Shown here piece after piece: positions 1 to 10,214 of a stretch of DNA of 39,393 bases. A program made the position numbers and the translations under genes. This DNA is from Patescibacteria group bacterium (GTDB lineage Bacteria > Patescibacteriota > Minisyncoccia > Moranbacterales > SCTJ01). The DNA is taken from assembly GCA_004297805.1 (NCBI GenBank), contig SCTJ01000084.1, positions 1 through 39,393 of the forward strand, read 5' to 3'. Under the pieces are notes generated by a model. That model searched no databases. It was not told where the DNA came from and saw only the letters and a program-made list of their open reading frames with translations. Within the stretch, counting starts at the first letter, position 1. Every line of letters begins with the position of its first letter.

Positions 1-198
1 CGCTAACAGGTCTATGGCCTCTCCCCGCTGGATCATCGCGTCAACAGCCGCGGCTTGCGACAAAGCTAGCTCCTTGGTTAGCGTGAGATAGGCCTGAATA
101 TCCTGATCAACTTTTTTGATCTCACCAAAATACTGCTCTGCCAATTGAACAGCTGTTATTTCTTTGTTTATTAATTTGTTGTGCAGATCCCGAATCAT
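1..198 (-). CDS. gatA: Asp-tRNA(Asn)/Glu-tRNA(Gln) amidotransferase subunit A, N-terminal 66 codons
   Basis: The gene starts with ATG at 198-196 and runs off the left window edge, so only the first 66 residues are visible. They read MIRDLHNKLINKEITAVQLA at the start and continue with an LTKELALSQAAAVD stretch. This matches the N-terminal helical region of amidase-family GatA, upstream of the catalytic Lys-Ser-Ser core, which lies outside the window. GatA supplies ammonia from glutamine or asparagine to transamidate mischarged Glu-tRNA(Gln) or Asp-tRNA(Asn). It follows gatC by 16 bp on the same strand, as in many gatCA operons, which supports the call. No ribosome-binding site is obvious. Confidence 0.85.
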   Translation of the reverse strand, partial: MIRDLHNKLINKEITAVQLAEQYFGEIKKVDQDIQAYLTLTKELALSQAAAVDAMIQRGEAIDLLA

Positions 199-214
199 TA
201 TTTGTGTCCTACAG

Positions 215-501
215 CTACAGAACTGATTTCACTTTTATATATTTGTTCTTGGTTTCTGGAGCATTTTTCAAAATGGCTTCACGACCCTCATCCCCAAAAA
301 CTTCGACCATGTCGCCGCGCAATACGTTCTCCTGAGCCGTTGCGTGTCCAATAGGCTCGATTCCAGTGGTATCCAGCTCTTCGAGCGTCTTGAAATAATC
401 CAGTACCGCTGACAAATCTTTTTGATATTTCTCCACATCCGCTTCCGATACTCCGATCCGAGCTAGACTGGCAATATTTTTGACTTCCTTTTGGCTTAAC
501 A

Positions 502-502
<1 letters not shown>
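215..502 (-). CDS. gatC: Asp-tRNA(Asn)/Glu-tRNA(Gln) amidotransferase subunit C
   Basis: This small protein (95 residues from the ATG at 502-500) stabilises the GatA-GatB heterodimer in tRNA-dependent amidation. It has the family N-terminus (LSQKEVKNIASLARIGVSE), a YFKTLEELDTTG segment and a C-terminal part with VLRGDMV; the length is normal. An in-frame GTG lies immediately upstream at 505-503. With GTG the start overlaps the ligA stop by four bases (GTGA); with ATG by one (TGATG). Either way translation is probably coupled to ligA. It is followed by gatA after 16 bp. gatB is not in the window. Confidence 0.93.
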
Positions 503-2688
<2,186 letters not shown>

Positions 2689-2691
2689 CTA

Positions 2692-3987
2692 TTATTCAGT
2701 TTCGAAAGAATTCCACACTGCCTGAATCTCTTCGCTAGTCTTGGCGTAATTGGAGATACGGGTTTCATCGATAATTCCCTTCCAAGCTTGCTTGTTGTTA
2801 GCCGAGCCAAGTACACCCGCATCATTCAGGCTCGCTCCCGACCAACTGGCCGGACCAGCAGTCTTGCCCTTTTCCTCACCATTAAGATACAGGAAAATCT
2901 TCTCGGTCCCGCTGGCATCCTTGTCCCAAGTAACAGCCAGATATGTCCAACTATCATCATCGGCAATCTGATCATCCGCATCCAGAGCAGAGGCTACACC
3001 AGCATCGTCATAGATCACGAAATGCACACCTGTCTCGCCCGGAGAGAGCGGATCGCATTTTCCCGTCGCCAACAAAAACTGTCCTTTCCGATCATCCACC
3101 GTAGCAACATCTGCCCAATCAAAGTCATAGGCTTGGGTCTGAAAGATACCCAGACAACCATTGTCCTGGTCACCATTCGCCTGCAGCCAAGCTTCAAATG
3201 TTCCTTTCTGGTTCAGACTCCCCAAGCCAGTCAAATCAATATCGATGCGATCATCGCTCCCGCCTCCAAATTCCTTGCCCTTGCGACAAATGGCATTTTC
3301 AGTTGTTTCTTTGATGCCACTTCCTTCAATCTGGCCGATGTTCTGGTTGCTGTCTATACCACCACCATATCCACTGATATCAGCAAAATCATTCACTCTC
3401 GAACCATCGCTTCCAATTTCGTCCAAGTGCCACAGCGCTGCCGTTCCATCACTCGTTGCAACTAAACCCTGGTTGGCAGCATAGAAAGAGCAACCAGAGA
3501 TAGGCACGCTAACTGAGCGTACCGTGCCCTTGAACTCCCCAGCCACCTGGACATCAACGATTTGTGTTACCGGCTGATTACAATCCAGCTTGACTGTCTC
3601 ATCCGCCTTATCATGGAATATCGCGCTGTAATTGACATCTTGACCCTGAAACACGCCTGACCACGACAAAATATTACCAGAACATGAAGCACCAGATATC
3701 CCGCTAGACGCATTAGCAAAATCGGATATATTTCTGGTGAGCGCACTTTCCGGTTCGGTCACACCCATTTTTCGCATCGCGCCCAGAACTATTTCTGCTC
3801 CAGAATCAGCCACCTGAAAACCTTGAGTTGACTGTCCAGTGACAATGGATGACCGCTGTTCCATAACCGCCACACTGGCCACCCCCAAGGCAGAAACTAG
3901 AATCATGAATAGCACAATCAGCGCATAGACAACCGCCGATCCATTCTGCACATTCGCATTTTGTTTGATTATAGTTTGGTTCTTCAT
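2692..3987 (-). CDS. PilX-like minor pilin with C-terminal LamG (concanavalin A-like) domain
   Basis: A 431-residue surface protein. The N-terminus carries a hydrophobic helix (about residues 18-43, AVVYALIVLFMILVSALGV) preceded by NGS and followed by MEQRSS, as in PilX-type minor pilins, but without a classical G|FxxxE cleavage motif. Residues about 200-430 look like a LamG/Laminin_G_3 fold: GTFEAWLQ, WTYLAVTWD, IFLYLNGEEKG and a closing IDETRISNYAKTSEEIQAVW are its typical strands. The N-terminal part would sit in the pilus and the LamG part would bind a carbohydrate or protein ligand; that role is inferred. It is the last gene of the pilus operon, 13 bp after a PilW-like gene. Confidence 0.8.
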   Translation of the reverse strand: MKNQTIIKQNANVQNGSAVVYALIVLFMILVSALGVASVAVMEQRSSIVTGQSTQGFQVADSGAEIVLGAMRKMGVTEPESALTRNISDFANASSGISGASCSGNILSWSGVFQGQDVNYSAIFHDKADETVKLDCNQPVTQIVDVQVAGEFKGTVRSVSVPISGCSFYAANQGLVATSDGTAALWHLDEIGSDGSRVNDFADISGYGGGIDSNQNIGQIEGSGIKETTENAICRKGKEFGGGSDDRIDIDLTGLGSLNQKGTFEAWLQANGDQDNGCLGIFQTQAYDFDWADVATVDDRKGQFLLATGKCDPLSPGETGVHFVIYDDAGVASALDADDQIADDDSWTYLAVTWDKDASGTEKIFLYLNGEEKGKTAGPASWSGASLNDAGVLGSANNKQAWKGIIDETRISNYAKTSEEIQAVWNSFETE

Positions 3988-4000
3988 AGAGAAATCTGCC

Positions 4001-4570
4001 CTAAAAATTCCTGAGTGACACAGTAGTTTGAATTATCGTCTCGCCTTCGAAGATGGCTCCGCTACAGGTGGCGCTTTCGCAAATTCTGGCCGACATCGTC
4101 ACTCGACCCACCACCGGTGAATTCACTCCGCCACCCTTGTCAGACTGAACCACAAAGAAGTCTCCATCCACACCATTGCTAACCAGCTCTTCTTCGGATC
4201 CGGAGTAACTGCAAGTCACCTGGTCAGTTTCTGGATCAGTAGCCGTTCCTCCTTGCCGCAGCAATTTTCCACTAGCAAACCGATAGCGTAAGCACCCGGC
4301 ATTTCCGCCCTTCGAATAGTCATACACACTGATGGTTGACCCGCTAGCGGTGAACACCTTGCTAGTTCGAATTGTTTTGCCAATCTGGTTCATGGCATGT
4401 TGCGCATTTTCCAAATTGCGCTGCAGCACTTTGGCATTCCGATAGGCTCCCGTCGCGCTACCAAAGATATAGGTGACTGTTAGCATGATAATAGAGAAGA
4501 TGAACAAAGCCACGACAGCCTCCATGAGTGAAAATCCCTTTTTACATTTTGTTCGCATTTTTAATTGCAT
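4001..4570 (-). CDS. Type IV pilus minor pseudopilin, PilW/PulJ-like
   Basis: A 189-residue prepilin. The class III signal is clear: a short basic leader ending KCKKG, cleavage before FSLMEAVVALFIFSIIML, with the conserved Glu at +5 and a hydrophobic helix. The rest resembles the PilW/PulJ group, with an amphipathic stretch (LQRNLENAQHAMNQIGKTIR) followed by a beta-rich domain. It would be processed by the PilD of the same operon and act in priming or capping the pilus. An internal ATG four codons in is an alternative start. The assignment to PilW rather than another minor pilin rests on the N-terminus and gene order only. Confidence 0.8.
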   Translation of the reverse strand: MQLKMRTKCKKGFSLMEAVVALFIFSIIMLTVTYIFGSATGAYRNAKVLQRNLENAQHAMNQIGKTIRTSKVFTASGSTISVYDYSKGGNAGCLRYRFASGKLLRQGGTATDPETDQVTCSYSGSEEELVSNGVDGDFFVVQSDKGGGVNSPVVGRVTMSARICESATCSGAIFEGETIIQTTVSLRNF

Positions 4571-4582
4571 AGTATTTCCAGG

Positions 4583-5089
4583 CTATTGTTCACGCCCGAC
4601 TAAAATATCTTCGGTTGCCACACATTGCTTGGCCAATGAACAGTCCCCCGGTTCACTTCCATCGGCTGTCCACCACACCTTGCTTGTCACTGTAATTTCT
4701 CCATTAGACAAAGACGAGGTTGAGACTTCGCGATAAAACTTAGAACTAATCGTGCCGGCATCGCCGTAAAAATATCCGCTACTCAAACGCAACTTGCCAG
4801 CCGCGCTAAAGGAGCCGGTATTGTCATAGAAGATGTCGCCTGACTTACCTGTGATACTGTCGCCAAAAGGCCGAGAATTAACCAGGTCATTGTCTCTAAG
4901 GTTCCTTACTAGTTCAATACCTTCTTGGGCCAACCCTGATCCGATAATAAAATCACGATTTTTTTGGGATTGCCGGATACTGGACCCAATCAAACCGAGT
5001 GCTGCCACAATGCCCACGACTAACACAAAAGCCGCGATCATAGTTTCATAGATCGTGAACCCTTGTTTGGTTTTGTGTTGTTTTGACAT
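4583..5089 (-). CDS. Type IV pilus minor pseudopilin, PilV-like
   Basis: A 168-residue prepilin starting with ATG at 5089 (a TTG lies one codon upstream). The leader SKQHKTKQG is followed by FTIYETMIAAFVLVVGIVAAL, the methylated-Phe helix with Glu at +5. The following segment, SGLAQEGIELVRNLRDND, is the hallmark of PilV-like proteins, where 'A.EGIE..RN.RD' recurs. It sits in a run of three minor pseudopilin genes separated by 10-12 bp, so these are probably co-translated components of a tip complex. Confidence 0.82.
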   Translation of the reverse strand: MSKQHKTKQGFTIYETMIAAFVLVVGIVAALGLIGSSIRQSQKNRDFIIGSGLAQEGIELVRNLRDNDLVNSRPFGDSITGKSGDIFYDNTGSFSAAGKLRLSSGYFYGDAGTISSKFYREVSTSSLSNGEITVTSKVWWTADGSEPGDCSLAKQCVATEDILVGREQ

Positions 5090-5102
5090 CAAAATCTAGC
5101 TA

Positions 5103-5591
5103 TCACAGATTATCCCCAGTGATGTTACCGGCGGCATTCACTTTCACCCGATAATGGGCAGAGCCATTAGTGAGGTGAATCTCCATATAGCCACCCGGCT
5201 CACCGCCTGGAACTTGAAATGTTGCAGAATAGTCAGCATCAAATGTAACATTGTTCGGCAAGGTTTTGGAAAATAACTGTTTGGTTGTCGCACCGGCGCA
5301 GCTGTCTCCCGGGTTAACATTAGCCTTATAGGCAACCGAGTAATCGGATCCGGATGTTTGAAGAGAATATTCACAAGGATATGGCTCAGATCCAATCAGC
5401 TTGGCTCCCGTGAGTGCCCCGTTTTGCGCCACCTTCAGCGCGGCCATCACATCCCGACCAGCGGCTTCAACTTGACGCTGTTGCCGAGAACGACCGAGAG
5501 ACACCATGATGGCTGCCGACATAATCCCAAAAATAGCGATGACGATTAGCATCTCCAAGAGGGTAAATCCTTTTTTGTGTTGCTTAATCAT
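5103..5591 (-). CDS. Type IV pilus minor pseudopilin, FimT/GspH-like
   Basis: A 162-residue prepilin. The start at 5591 is chosen because this ATG overlaps the pilD stop (ATGA) and gives a short leader, MIKQHKKG, before FTLLEMLIVIAIFGIMSAAI. After the helix comes RQVEAAGRDVMAALKVAQNGAL, typical of GspH/FimT pseudopilins. The C-terminal half is beta-rich with one Cys pair (PYPC, DSCAG). It would be a PilD substrate and a component of the minor pilin complex. The frame continues five codons upstream, inside pilD. Confidence 0.83.
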   Translation of the reverse strand: MIKQHKKGFTLLEMLIVIAIFGIMSAAIMVSLGRSRQQRQVEAAGRDVMAALKVAQNGALTGAKLIGSEPYPCEYSLQTSGSDYSVAYKANVNPGDSCAGATTKQLFSKTLPNNVTFDADYSATFQVPGGEPGGYMEIHLTNGSAHYRVKVNAAGNITGDNL

Positions 5592-6397
5592 GAAACGAAA
5601 GGCCAAAACAAATCTATCAACTGTGGGTATATCTTATCCAGAATTATAACACAAAAAGTTCCGAGAACCAAAAAGGGCGCAAAGGGCACCTGGCTCTGCA
5701 TAGTCTTTTTCCCCAGAGCGATAAGCATTAGTCCAAAAACAGCTCCAATTGTAAACGAGCTAGTTAGCGCTAATAGAATCAGCGGCCAACCAACAACAAG
5801 GCCGATCAATAATCCGACGTAGGCATCCCCCATCCCCATCCAGCGCTCTTTGGAAAAATAGGAAATGAGAAAGAAAAATAGAAAAGCCACCGCTCCGCCT
5901 ACGACACCAGCAAAGGTCCGAAATTCCAAGAACTTGTGACCCGCTCCAAAGCCAGTCCAATCGGCATAGATTGAATAAAGCAGCGCCATGATCACCCCAC
6001 TCCACACCACCGTCATGGGAATTTCCATGGAACGGAAATCATAGACAAAGATCACAATCAGGATGGAGGACATCACCAAATAAAAAGTCGTTTCCGTCCA
6101 GGTAGCTAATACCAACGGATCAAAAAAGAGCGAGCCCACTAAAGCAAAAATGATCCCGGTCAAAAGTTCCACCCAAAAATATTGGGCAGAAATTTTTTCG
6201 CCACAATCGCGACAACGCGCCCCCAGCAGCACAAAACTCAAGAGCGGGATATTGTCATGCCACCGGACCCGCGCCTGGCAGTGCGGGCAGTGCGACCGCC
6301 CCAACAGCGACTCGGCTACTTCCAACCGAATGGCCACTACATTCAAAAAGCTGCCAATAATGAGTCCGAGAAGAAAAAAGATAACCATCATAGCCAT
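5588..6397 (-). CDS. pilD: Prepilin peptidase (leader peptidase / N-methyltransferase)
   Basis: A 269-residue polytopic membrane aspartyl protease that cleaves prepilin leaders and methylates the new N-terminal Phe. The N-terminal domain has GSFLNVVAIRL and two CxxC pairs (C37/C40 and C62/C65), a zinc site typical of bifunctional enzymes. The two catalytic aspartates are visible as D120 (VYDFRSMEIPM) and D191 (GMGD). About seven or eight hydrophobic helices follow. It lies among its own substrates; its stop overlaps the FimT-like gene and it follows the Cys-rich pseudopilin by 14 bp. Confidence 0.95.
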   Translation of the reverse strand: MAMMVIFFLLGLIIGSFLNVVAIRLEVAESLLGRSHCPHCQARVRWHDNIPLLSFVLLGARCRDCGEKISAQYFWVELLTGIIFALVGSLFFDPLVLATWTETTFYLVMSSILIVIFVYDFRSMEIPMTVVWSGVIMALLYSIYADWTGFGAGHKFLEFRTFAGVVGGAVAFLFFFLISYFSKERWMGMGDAYVGLLIGLVVGWPLILLALTSSFTIGAVFGLMLIALGKKTMQSQVPFAPFLVLGTFCVIILDKIYPQLIDLFWPFVS

Positions 6398-6411
6398 TTG
6401 TTACCAAACGA

Positions 6412-6825
6412 TTAGCATCCTGCCGACAAGTCGCACTGATTGATATTGCAGGCGATCGCACAGTCCTTGCAGCTCCACTGACTCCCGTCTGATTTGAGGG
6501 ACTCCACTGTCCAATAATTCGCTGAGCCACTGACCACAAAAATCGGCTGCTCACTCGCTCCGCATGAATTTGAAATAGCCGGATATAGTTCCTTGCCAGC
6601 GCAGACCGCGTCTCCTGCCTTGCCGGAGCTGATTGGCGTTGATCCAGTGAAACAAATTTCCACGCCCGTGCGCAGCGACTGCATGGCCGAAAGGTACGAT
6701 TTAATCGCTGCCCGATCCCTGGATTTACTAACCATCACCAAAACAATCGTGGACAGAATACCTATCAAGGCCACAACCATTAAAATCTCCACTAGCGTAA
6801 ACCCAGCCTTTTGCTTACCAGTCAT
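6412..6825 (-). CDS. Type IV pilin-like protein with cysteine-rich C-terminus
   Basis: A 137-residue prepilin: leader MTGKQKAG, then FTLVEILMVVALIGILSTIVLV with Glu at +5. The globular part is short and ends in a dense cysteine cluster (eight Cys in the last 85 residues, including WSCKDCAIACNINQCDL and a terminal GC), suggesting several disulfides. It lies between pilD and the major pilin gene. It may be a minor pilin or a second pilin; the sequence does not decide. Confidence 0.82.
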   Translation of the reverse strand: MTGKQKAGFTLVEILMVVALIGILSTIVLVMVSKSRDRAAIKSYLSAMQSLRTGVEICFTGSTPISSGKAGDAVCAGKELYPAISNSCGASEQPIFVVSGSANYWTVESLKSDGSQWSCKDCAIACNINQCDLSAGC

Positions 6826-6924
6826 AAATGCATAATATTCAATAGTCGCACCAACTTGAATTCCCTACTCGTCCGCCATTCACTTTGAACAGCGGACAAA
6901 AAAAGCTTCAAGACTAGAACAAAA

Positions 6925-7290
6925 CTAGCAATCAGCTCCAGCGAACACGACACCCGTAGTGCCAAGTGTTCCTCCACACACGCCTGCTAAGGCTGCATCG
7001 GCTGTGGTTGCTCCACCGGCGATTTCTCCACCAGCGCATGATCCAACAGTCGAAAGTGTCCCTGAGGTGTTGGCAGGTGGCCAGACAACACTAGCTGGGG
7101 CCGGGACGAGCTTGTCACACTCAGACACCAAAGCGGTGTTGAGGCTTGATGTAGTCGCCTTAAATTCGGCCATCTTAGCACGCTTACGGGCTGAAGTAAG
7201 ATTCACGAGCACGATCGCGGCCAAAATACCAATGATGGCAATAACGATCAAGAGTTCGATAAGGGTAAACCCTCTTTTAACTTTTTGCAT
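6925..7290 (-). CDS. pilA: Major type IV pilin (PilA/PilE-like)
   Basis: A 121-residue prepilin starting at the ATG at 7290, chosen because the strongest Shine-Dalgarno site in the window (AAGGAGGT, 7297-7304) lies just upstream. The reading frame continues to a TTG at 7350 but those residues are leader DNA. The leader MQKVKRG precedes [21 protein letters not shown], the most canonical pilin helix here, followed by [25 protein letters not shown]. The C-terminal half is rich in Ala, Gly and Thr, with four Cys after the helix. Canonical helix, strong ribosome site and structured leader point to the abundant subunit; that is inference. Confidence 0.87.
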   Translation of the reverse strand: MQKVKRGFTLIELLIVIAIIGILAAIVLVNLTSARKRAKMAEFKATTSSLNTALVSECDKLVPAPASVVWPPANTSGTLSTVGSCAGGEIAGGATTADAALAGVCGGTLGTTGVVFAGADC

Positions 7291-7296
7291 AATCAC

Positions 7297-7304
7297 ACCT
7301 CCTT
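7297..7304 (-). promoter_or_regulatory. Strong Shine-Dalgarno site of the major pilin gene
   Basis: AAGGAGGT on the minus strand, with 6 bases between it and the ATG at 7290. Most other genes in the window lack such a match, so this fixes the pilin start and suggests high expression. Confidence 0.8.
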
Positions 7305-7409
7305 TCTGTTTTCTGAGTAGCAGAAACGCCCTCATTGCAATGACGCGCAAGTGCGCTTTCGCTCCTCAGATTTTCCTAATTATCTCAAGCCTATCAATAA
7401 TCCTCACCT
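7305..7409 (-). promoter_or_regulatory. Structured leader between pilC and the major pilin gene
   Basis: The non-coding stretch upstream of the pilin contains a perfect 12-bp palindrome (TCATTGCAATGA, about 7332-7343), a GCGCacttGCGC hairpin just before it, and a TTCTG...CAGAA pair near the ribosome site. No convincing -35/-10 pair was found. A processed or stabilised 5' end for the pilin part of the operon mRNA is a reasonable guess. Confidence 0.4.
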
Positions 7410-8621
7410 TTACTGAATTTTGCCAGCAATATCATAGATTGGCAGCAGAATTCCGAAGGCCATCACCGCCACGCCTAGACCCAGGGCTACAATCAAAATT
7501 GGTTCAATTAATGAGGTGAGGTTGGCCGTGGTGCGTTGCGCCTCTTCATCATAAAATTTGGCCACCTTCTCCAAAATCTCGCTCATTTTTCCGGTTTCTT
7601 CCCCCACTCGCACCATCCGCGTCACAATCGGTGGAATAGCGGCCGAACGTTCGAACACCGTGCTGATGTTGCCACCCGCTTTCACCTCATCCGCTGCCCT
7701 GAGGACGATACTTTGATAGACGCTATTGCCCATAATGTCACTCACGATGGTCAGTGATTTGACAATGGGAATACCGCCCGTCATCAACACCGCAAAATTT
7801 TCAGCAAAACGCGACATATAGAGCGCCTTGAGCAAGTTCCCAACCACTGGCATCCGCAACACCACATGATCCCATTCGCGCTTGCCGGCTTCGGTCTTGA
7901 TGTAGTAGACAAATCCACCCAGGGTGCCAACCACAATAACCAACACTGCCCACCAATAAGTTTGCATGAAGTCTCCTGTAGACATGATTACTTTGGTATA
8001 CCATGGTACCACAATATTCATCTCCCGAATCACACTCGTCAACTTCGGCAGGATCATGGTAACGGCGATGAAGCCAATAATCAAAGCCGTGGCAATCACA
8101 AACGTTGGATAATAGAGCGCCCCTTTCACTTGGGACGTCAACCGATAATTCTTTTCCGTGTTTTCAGCCAAAAAGGTAATGGATTTCTGCAAGTTTCCAG
8201 AAATTTCACCCGAACGAACCATACTCACCGCCAGTGCATCGAAAACATCCGGATGTCTCATCATGCCATCTGAAAGCGGCATACCATCTTCCACATCCCC
8301 CTTGATTTCTCGAATAACCGTTCGGAAGTATTTATTGTCGAGCTGGGCTTCGATAGCTCCAAGCGACGCCACAAAAGGCACCTTGGCCTCCACCAGCGTG
8401 GCTAACTCTTGATAAAATATCGTTAGCTCCTTGGGAGTCACGCTTTCCGTCAGCCGTTGCAATTCCTTGCGGAACCCGTCAGTACTGGATTTGCGATCAA
8501 CTTGCAAAGGCACCAGGCCATTCTTTTGCAACAGCTCCACGGCCGAGTCGCGACTGATGGCATCCACTTTGCCTTCGCGAATCGCTCCACTCGGATCTTT
8601 GGCTTTGAAAATAAATTCCAT
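7410..8621 (-). CDS. pilC: Type IV pilus inner-membrane platform protein
   Basis: A 403-residue GspF/PilC family protein. The N-terminal cytoplasmic domain starts FIFKAKDPSGAIREGKVDA; two T2SF domains follow, each beginning with an FYQELATLVEAKVPFVASL-like and a FAENFAVLMTGGIPIVKSL-like segment. Three hydrophobic helices are seen near residues 165-190, 218-237 and 375-398. The family motif GEETGKMSEILEKVA is present in the second domain. PilC couples the PilB and PilT motors to pilin addition or removal. It lies 25 bp after pilT and 119 bp before the major pilin start. Confidence 0.95.
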   Translation of the reverse strand: MEFIFKAKDPSGAIREGKVDAISRDSAVELLQKNGLVPLQVDRKSSTDGFRKELQRLTESVTPKELTIFYQELATLVEAKVPFVASLGAIEAQLDNKYFRTVIREIKGDVEDGMPLSDGMMRHPDVFDALAVSMVRSGEISGNLQKSITFLAENTEKNYRLTSQVKGALYYPTFVIATALIIGFIAVTMILPKLTSVIREMNIVVPWYTKVIMSTGDFMQTYWWAVLVIVVGTLGGFVYYIKTEAGKREWDHVVLRMPVVGNLLKALYMSRFAENFAVLMTGGIPIVKSLTIVSDIMGNSVYQSIVLRAADEVKAGGNISTVFERSAAIPPIVTRMVRVGEETGKMSEILEKVAKFYDEEAQRTTANLTSLIEPILIVALGLGVAVMAFGILLPIYDIAGKIQ

Positions 8622-8646
8622 AGTAATATATTGAGAAGCTTAGTGA

Positions 8647-9723
8647 TTACCCGCGCAACAGCATCTGTAAATAATCTCTATTCTTGGCATAGACAAAAGC
8701 ATCATCCACCGCAATAAGTCCTTTCTGGATCAGATCAGCCAGCGCCTTGTCGATCGAAATCATTCCCTCCCGCATGCTAGTCTCAATTACTGAATCAATT
8801 TGATAGGACTTGTTTTCTCGAATGAGATTCTCAATGGCATGATTTTTGATCATAATTTCTAGCGCTGGAATCCGCCCACCCCCAATTCGCGGGATGAGTC
8901 GTTGGGAAACTACACCCGTCAGCACACTAGCTAGTTGAGAGCGCACTTGATTCTGTTGGTGCGAAGGAAAGACGTCAATGATACGATCCACTGTTTGTGC
9001 TGAATCATTAGTGTGCAAGGTTCCAAAAATGAGATGTCCAGTTTCGGCTGCTGTCATGGCCGTGCCAATCGTCTCGACATCCCGCATTTCTCCGATCAAC
9101 ACCACATTGGCGTCCTCACGAAACACGGCTTTGAGCGCGCTTGGAAAGTCCAGCGCATCTTGACCGATCTCTCGCTGATTGATGATGCAGCGGTCTTGCT
9201 CATAGAGATATTCGATCGGATCTTCGATAGTAATGATGTGTTTGTCGAAATTGTGGTTGATATAATCCATCATGGCGGCTAGGGTGGTTGACTTTCCGTG
9301 TCCCACCGGACCAGTAATAAGGAATAGTCCTTGTGATGGCACCGCAAAATCATAGAGAATCGGGGGAATATTAAGTTCTTCCAATGAGCGAATGCGTTCC
9401 GTGATGAGACGCATGGCCACGCTTACACATCCCTTTTGAAAGAAAACATTGGTACGAAAACGAGCTTTGTCCTCAAAATTATAAGAAAAGTCAGCGCTCA
9501 TCTCCTCCAGAAACATTTTTTTGTTGCGTTCCGTCAACAAGACATCACTCAAGGCCTTGGTATCCTCCGGCGTCAATACACTCTCCTGAGTCATTGGATA
9601 AAGTTTGCCGTCAATTCTCACTGTTGGGTAGCGACCCACGACCAGATGCAAATCTGATCCGTTTTGTTGAGCCACTAATCGCAGTAAACTTTTCAATTTT
9701 TGTTCGGCATGCATTGCGTCCAT
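8647..9723 (-). CDS. pilT: Type IV pilus retraction ATPase
   Basis: A 358-residue GspE-superfamily hexameric ATPase powering pilus retraction, as needed for twitching and DNA uptake. Visible motifs are the N-terminal PAS-like domain with GSDLHLVVGRYPTVRIDG, Walker A at residues 138-146 (GPVGHGKST, with Val and His where GPTGSGKST is usual), the Asp box (ITIEDPIEYLY, about 165-174), Walker B (NVVLIGEMRD, about 206-215) and the His box (TGHLIFGTLHTND, about 228-240). It lacks the tetracysteine site found in PilB. ATGs at 9723 and 9714 are both possible starts. The response regulator gene precedes it by 49 bp. Confidence 0.95.
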   Translation of the reverse strand: MDAMHAEQKLKSLLRLVAQQNGSDLHLVVGRYPTVRIDGKLYPMTQESVLTPEDTKALSDVLLTERNKKMFLEEMSADFSYNFEDKARFRTNVFFQKGCVSVAMRLITERIRSLEELNIPPILYDFAVPSQGLFLITGPVGHGKSTTLAAMMDYINHNFDKHIITIEDPIEYLYEQDRCIINQREIGQDALDFPSALKAVFREDANVVLIGEMRDVETIGTAMTAAETGHLIFGTLHTNDSAQTVDRIIDVFPSHQQNQVRSQLASVLTGVVSQRLIPRIGGGRIPALEIMIKNHAIENLIRENKSYQIDSVIETSMREGMISIDKALADLIQKGLIAVDDAFVYAKNRDYLQMLLRG

Positions 9724-9772
9724 GAGTTTGTTTTTTCTTTTACAAAAAATAATTTGTTTCGCTGTCTAGTTT

Positions 9773-10177
9773 CTACATCTTAGCAGATTCCGTCTTTTTG
9801 AACAACGCGTTTATCTTCTCAATAACCTCGCTGGGCGTGAAATGCGACTTAATCAAATAGTCATTGGCGCCAATCCCCAGCGCTTCTTCAATTTTTTCTC
9901 GCTCGGAAAGATTGGTCAACAAAATTACCGGCAATCGCTGCCAACGACTGTCGGCTTTCATCTTCTTGAGCGTCTCGATACCATCCATGTAGGGCATGAC
10001 AATGTCCAGCAGCACCATATCGAAGCTTCCGCTTTCCAACTGCTTGATTGCTTCCAAGCCATTTGTAGCCAGCGCGACCACGAAACCCTCTTTTTCCAAC
10101 TTTACTTGGTAGATATTGCTAACAAAAGTGTCATCCTCCACCAACAGTACTCGCTTTTTGGTTAACATTGAGTCCAT
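9773..10177 (-). CDS. Stand-alone response regulator receiver domain (CheY/PilG/PilH-like)
   Basis: A 134-residue single REC domain with no output domain. It has the acidic pair (LLVEDD), the phospho-acceptor Asp in DMVLLDIVMP, the conserved Thr in LLTNL and the Lys in YLIKSHF. It lies between pilB and pilT, so it probably modulates pilus extension or retraction, as PilG and PilH do in pseudomonads. No histidine kinase is found in the window, so its phosphodonor is unknown. ATGs at 10177 and 10168 are both plausible; the second gives the usual short N-terminus MLTKKRVLLVEDD. Confidence 0.9.
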   Translation of the reverse strand: MDSMLTKKRVLLVEDDTFVSNIYQVKLEKEGFVVALATNGLEAIKQLESGSFDMVLLDIVMPYMDGIETLKKMKADSRWQRLPVILLTNLSEREKIEEALGIGANDYLIKSHFTPSEVIEKINALFKKTESAKM

Positions 10178-10214
10178 ATGTGCAAAGTTAGTGCTAAAAA
10201 AATATTAATTCAAA

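Noticed and set aside
6871-6897. Terminator after the major pilin
   Set aside because: GTCCGC/GCGGAC form a hairpin, but in the direction of transcription the T run precedes it. It may only stabilise the pilin mRNA.
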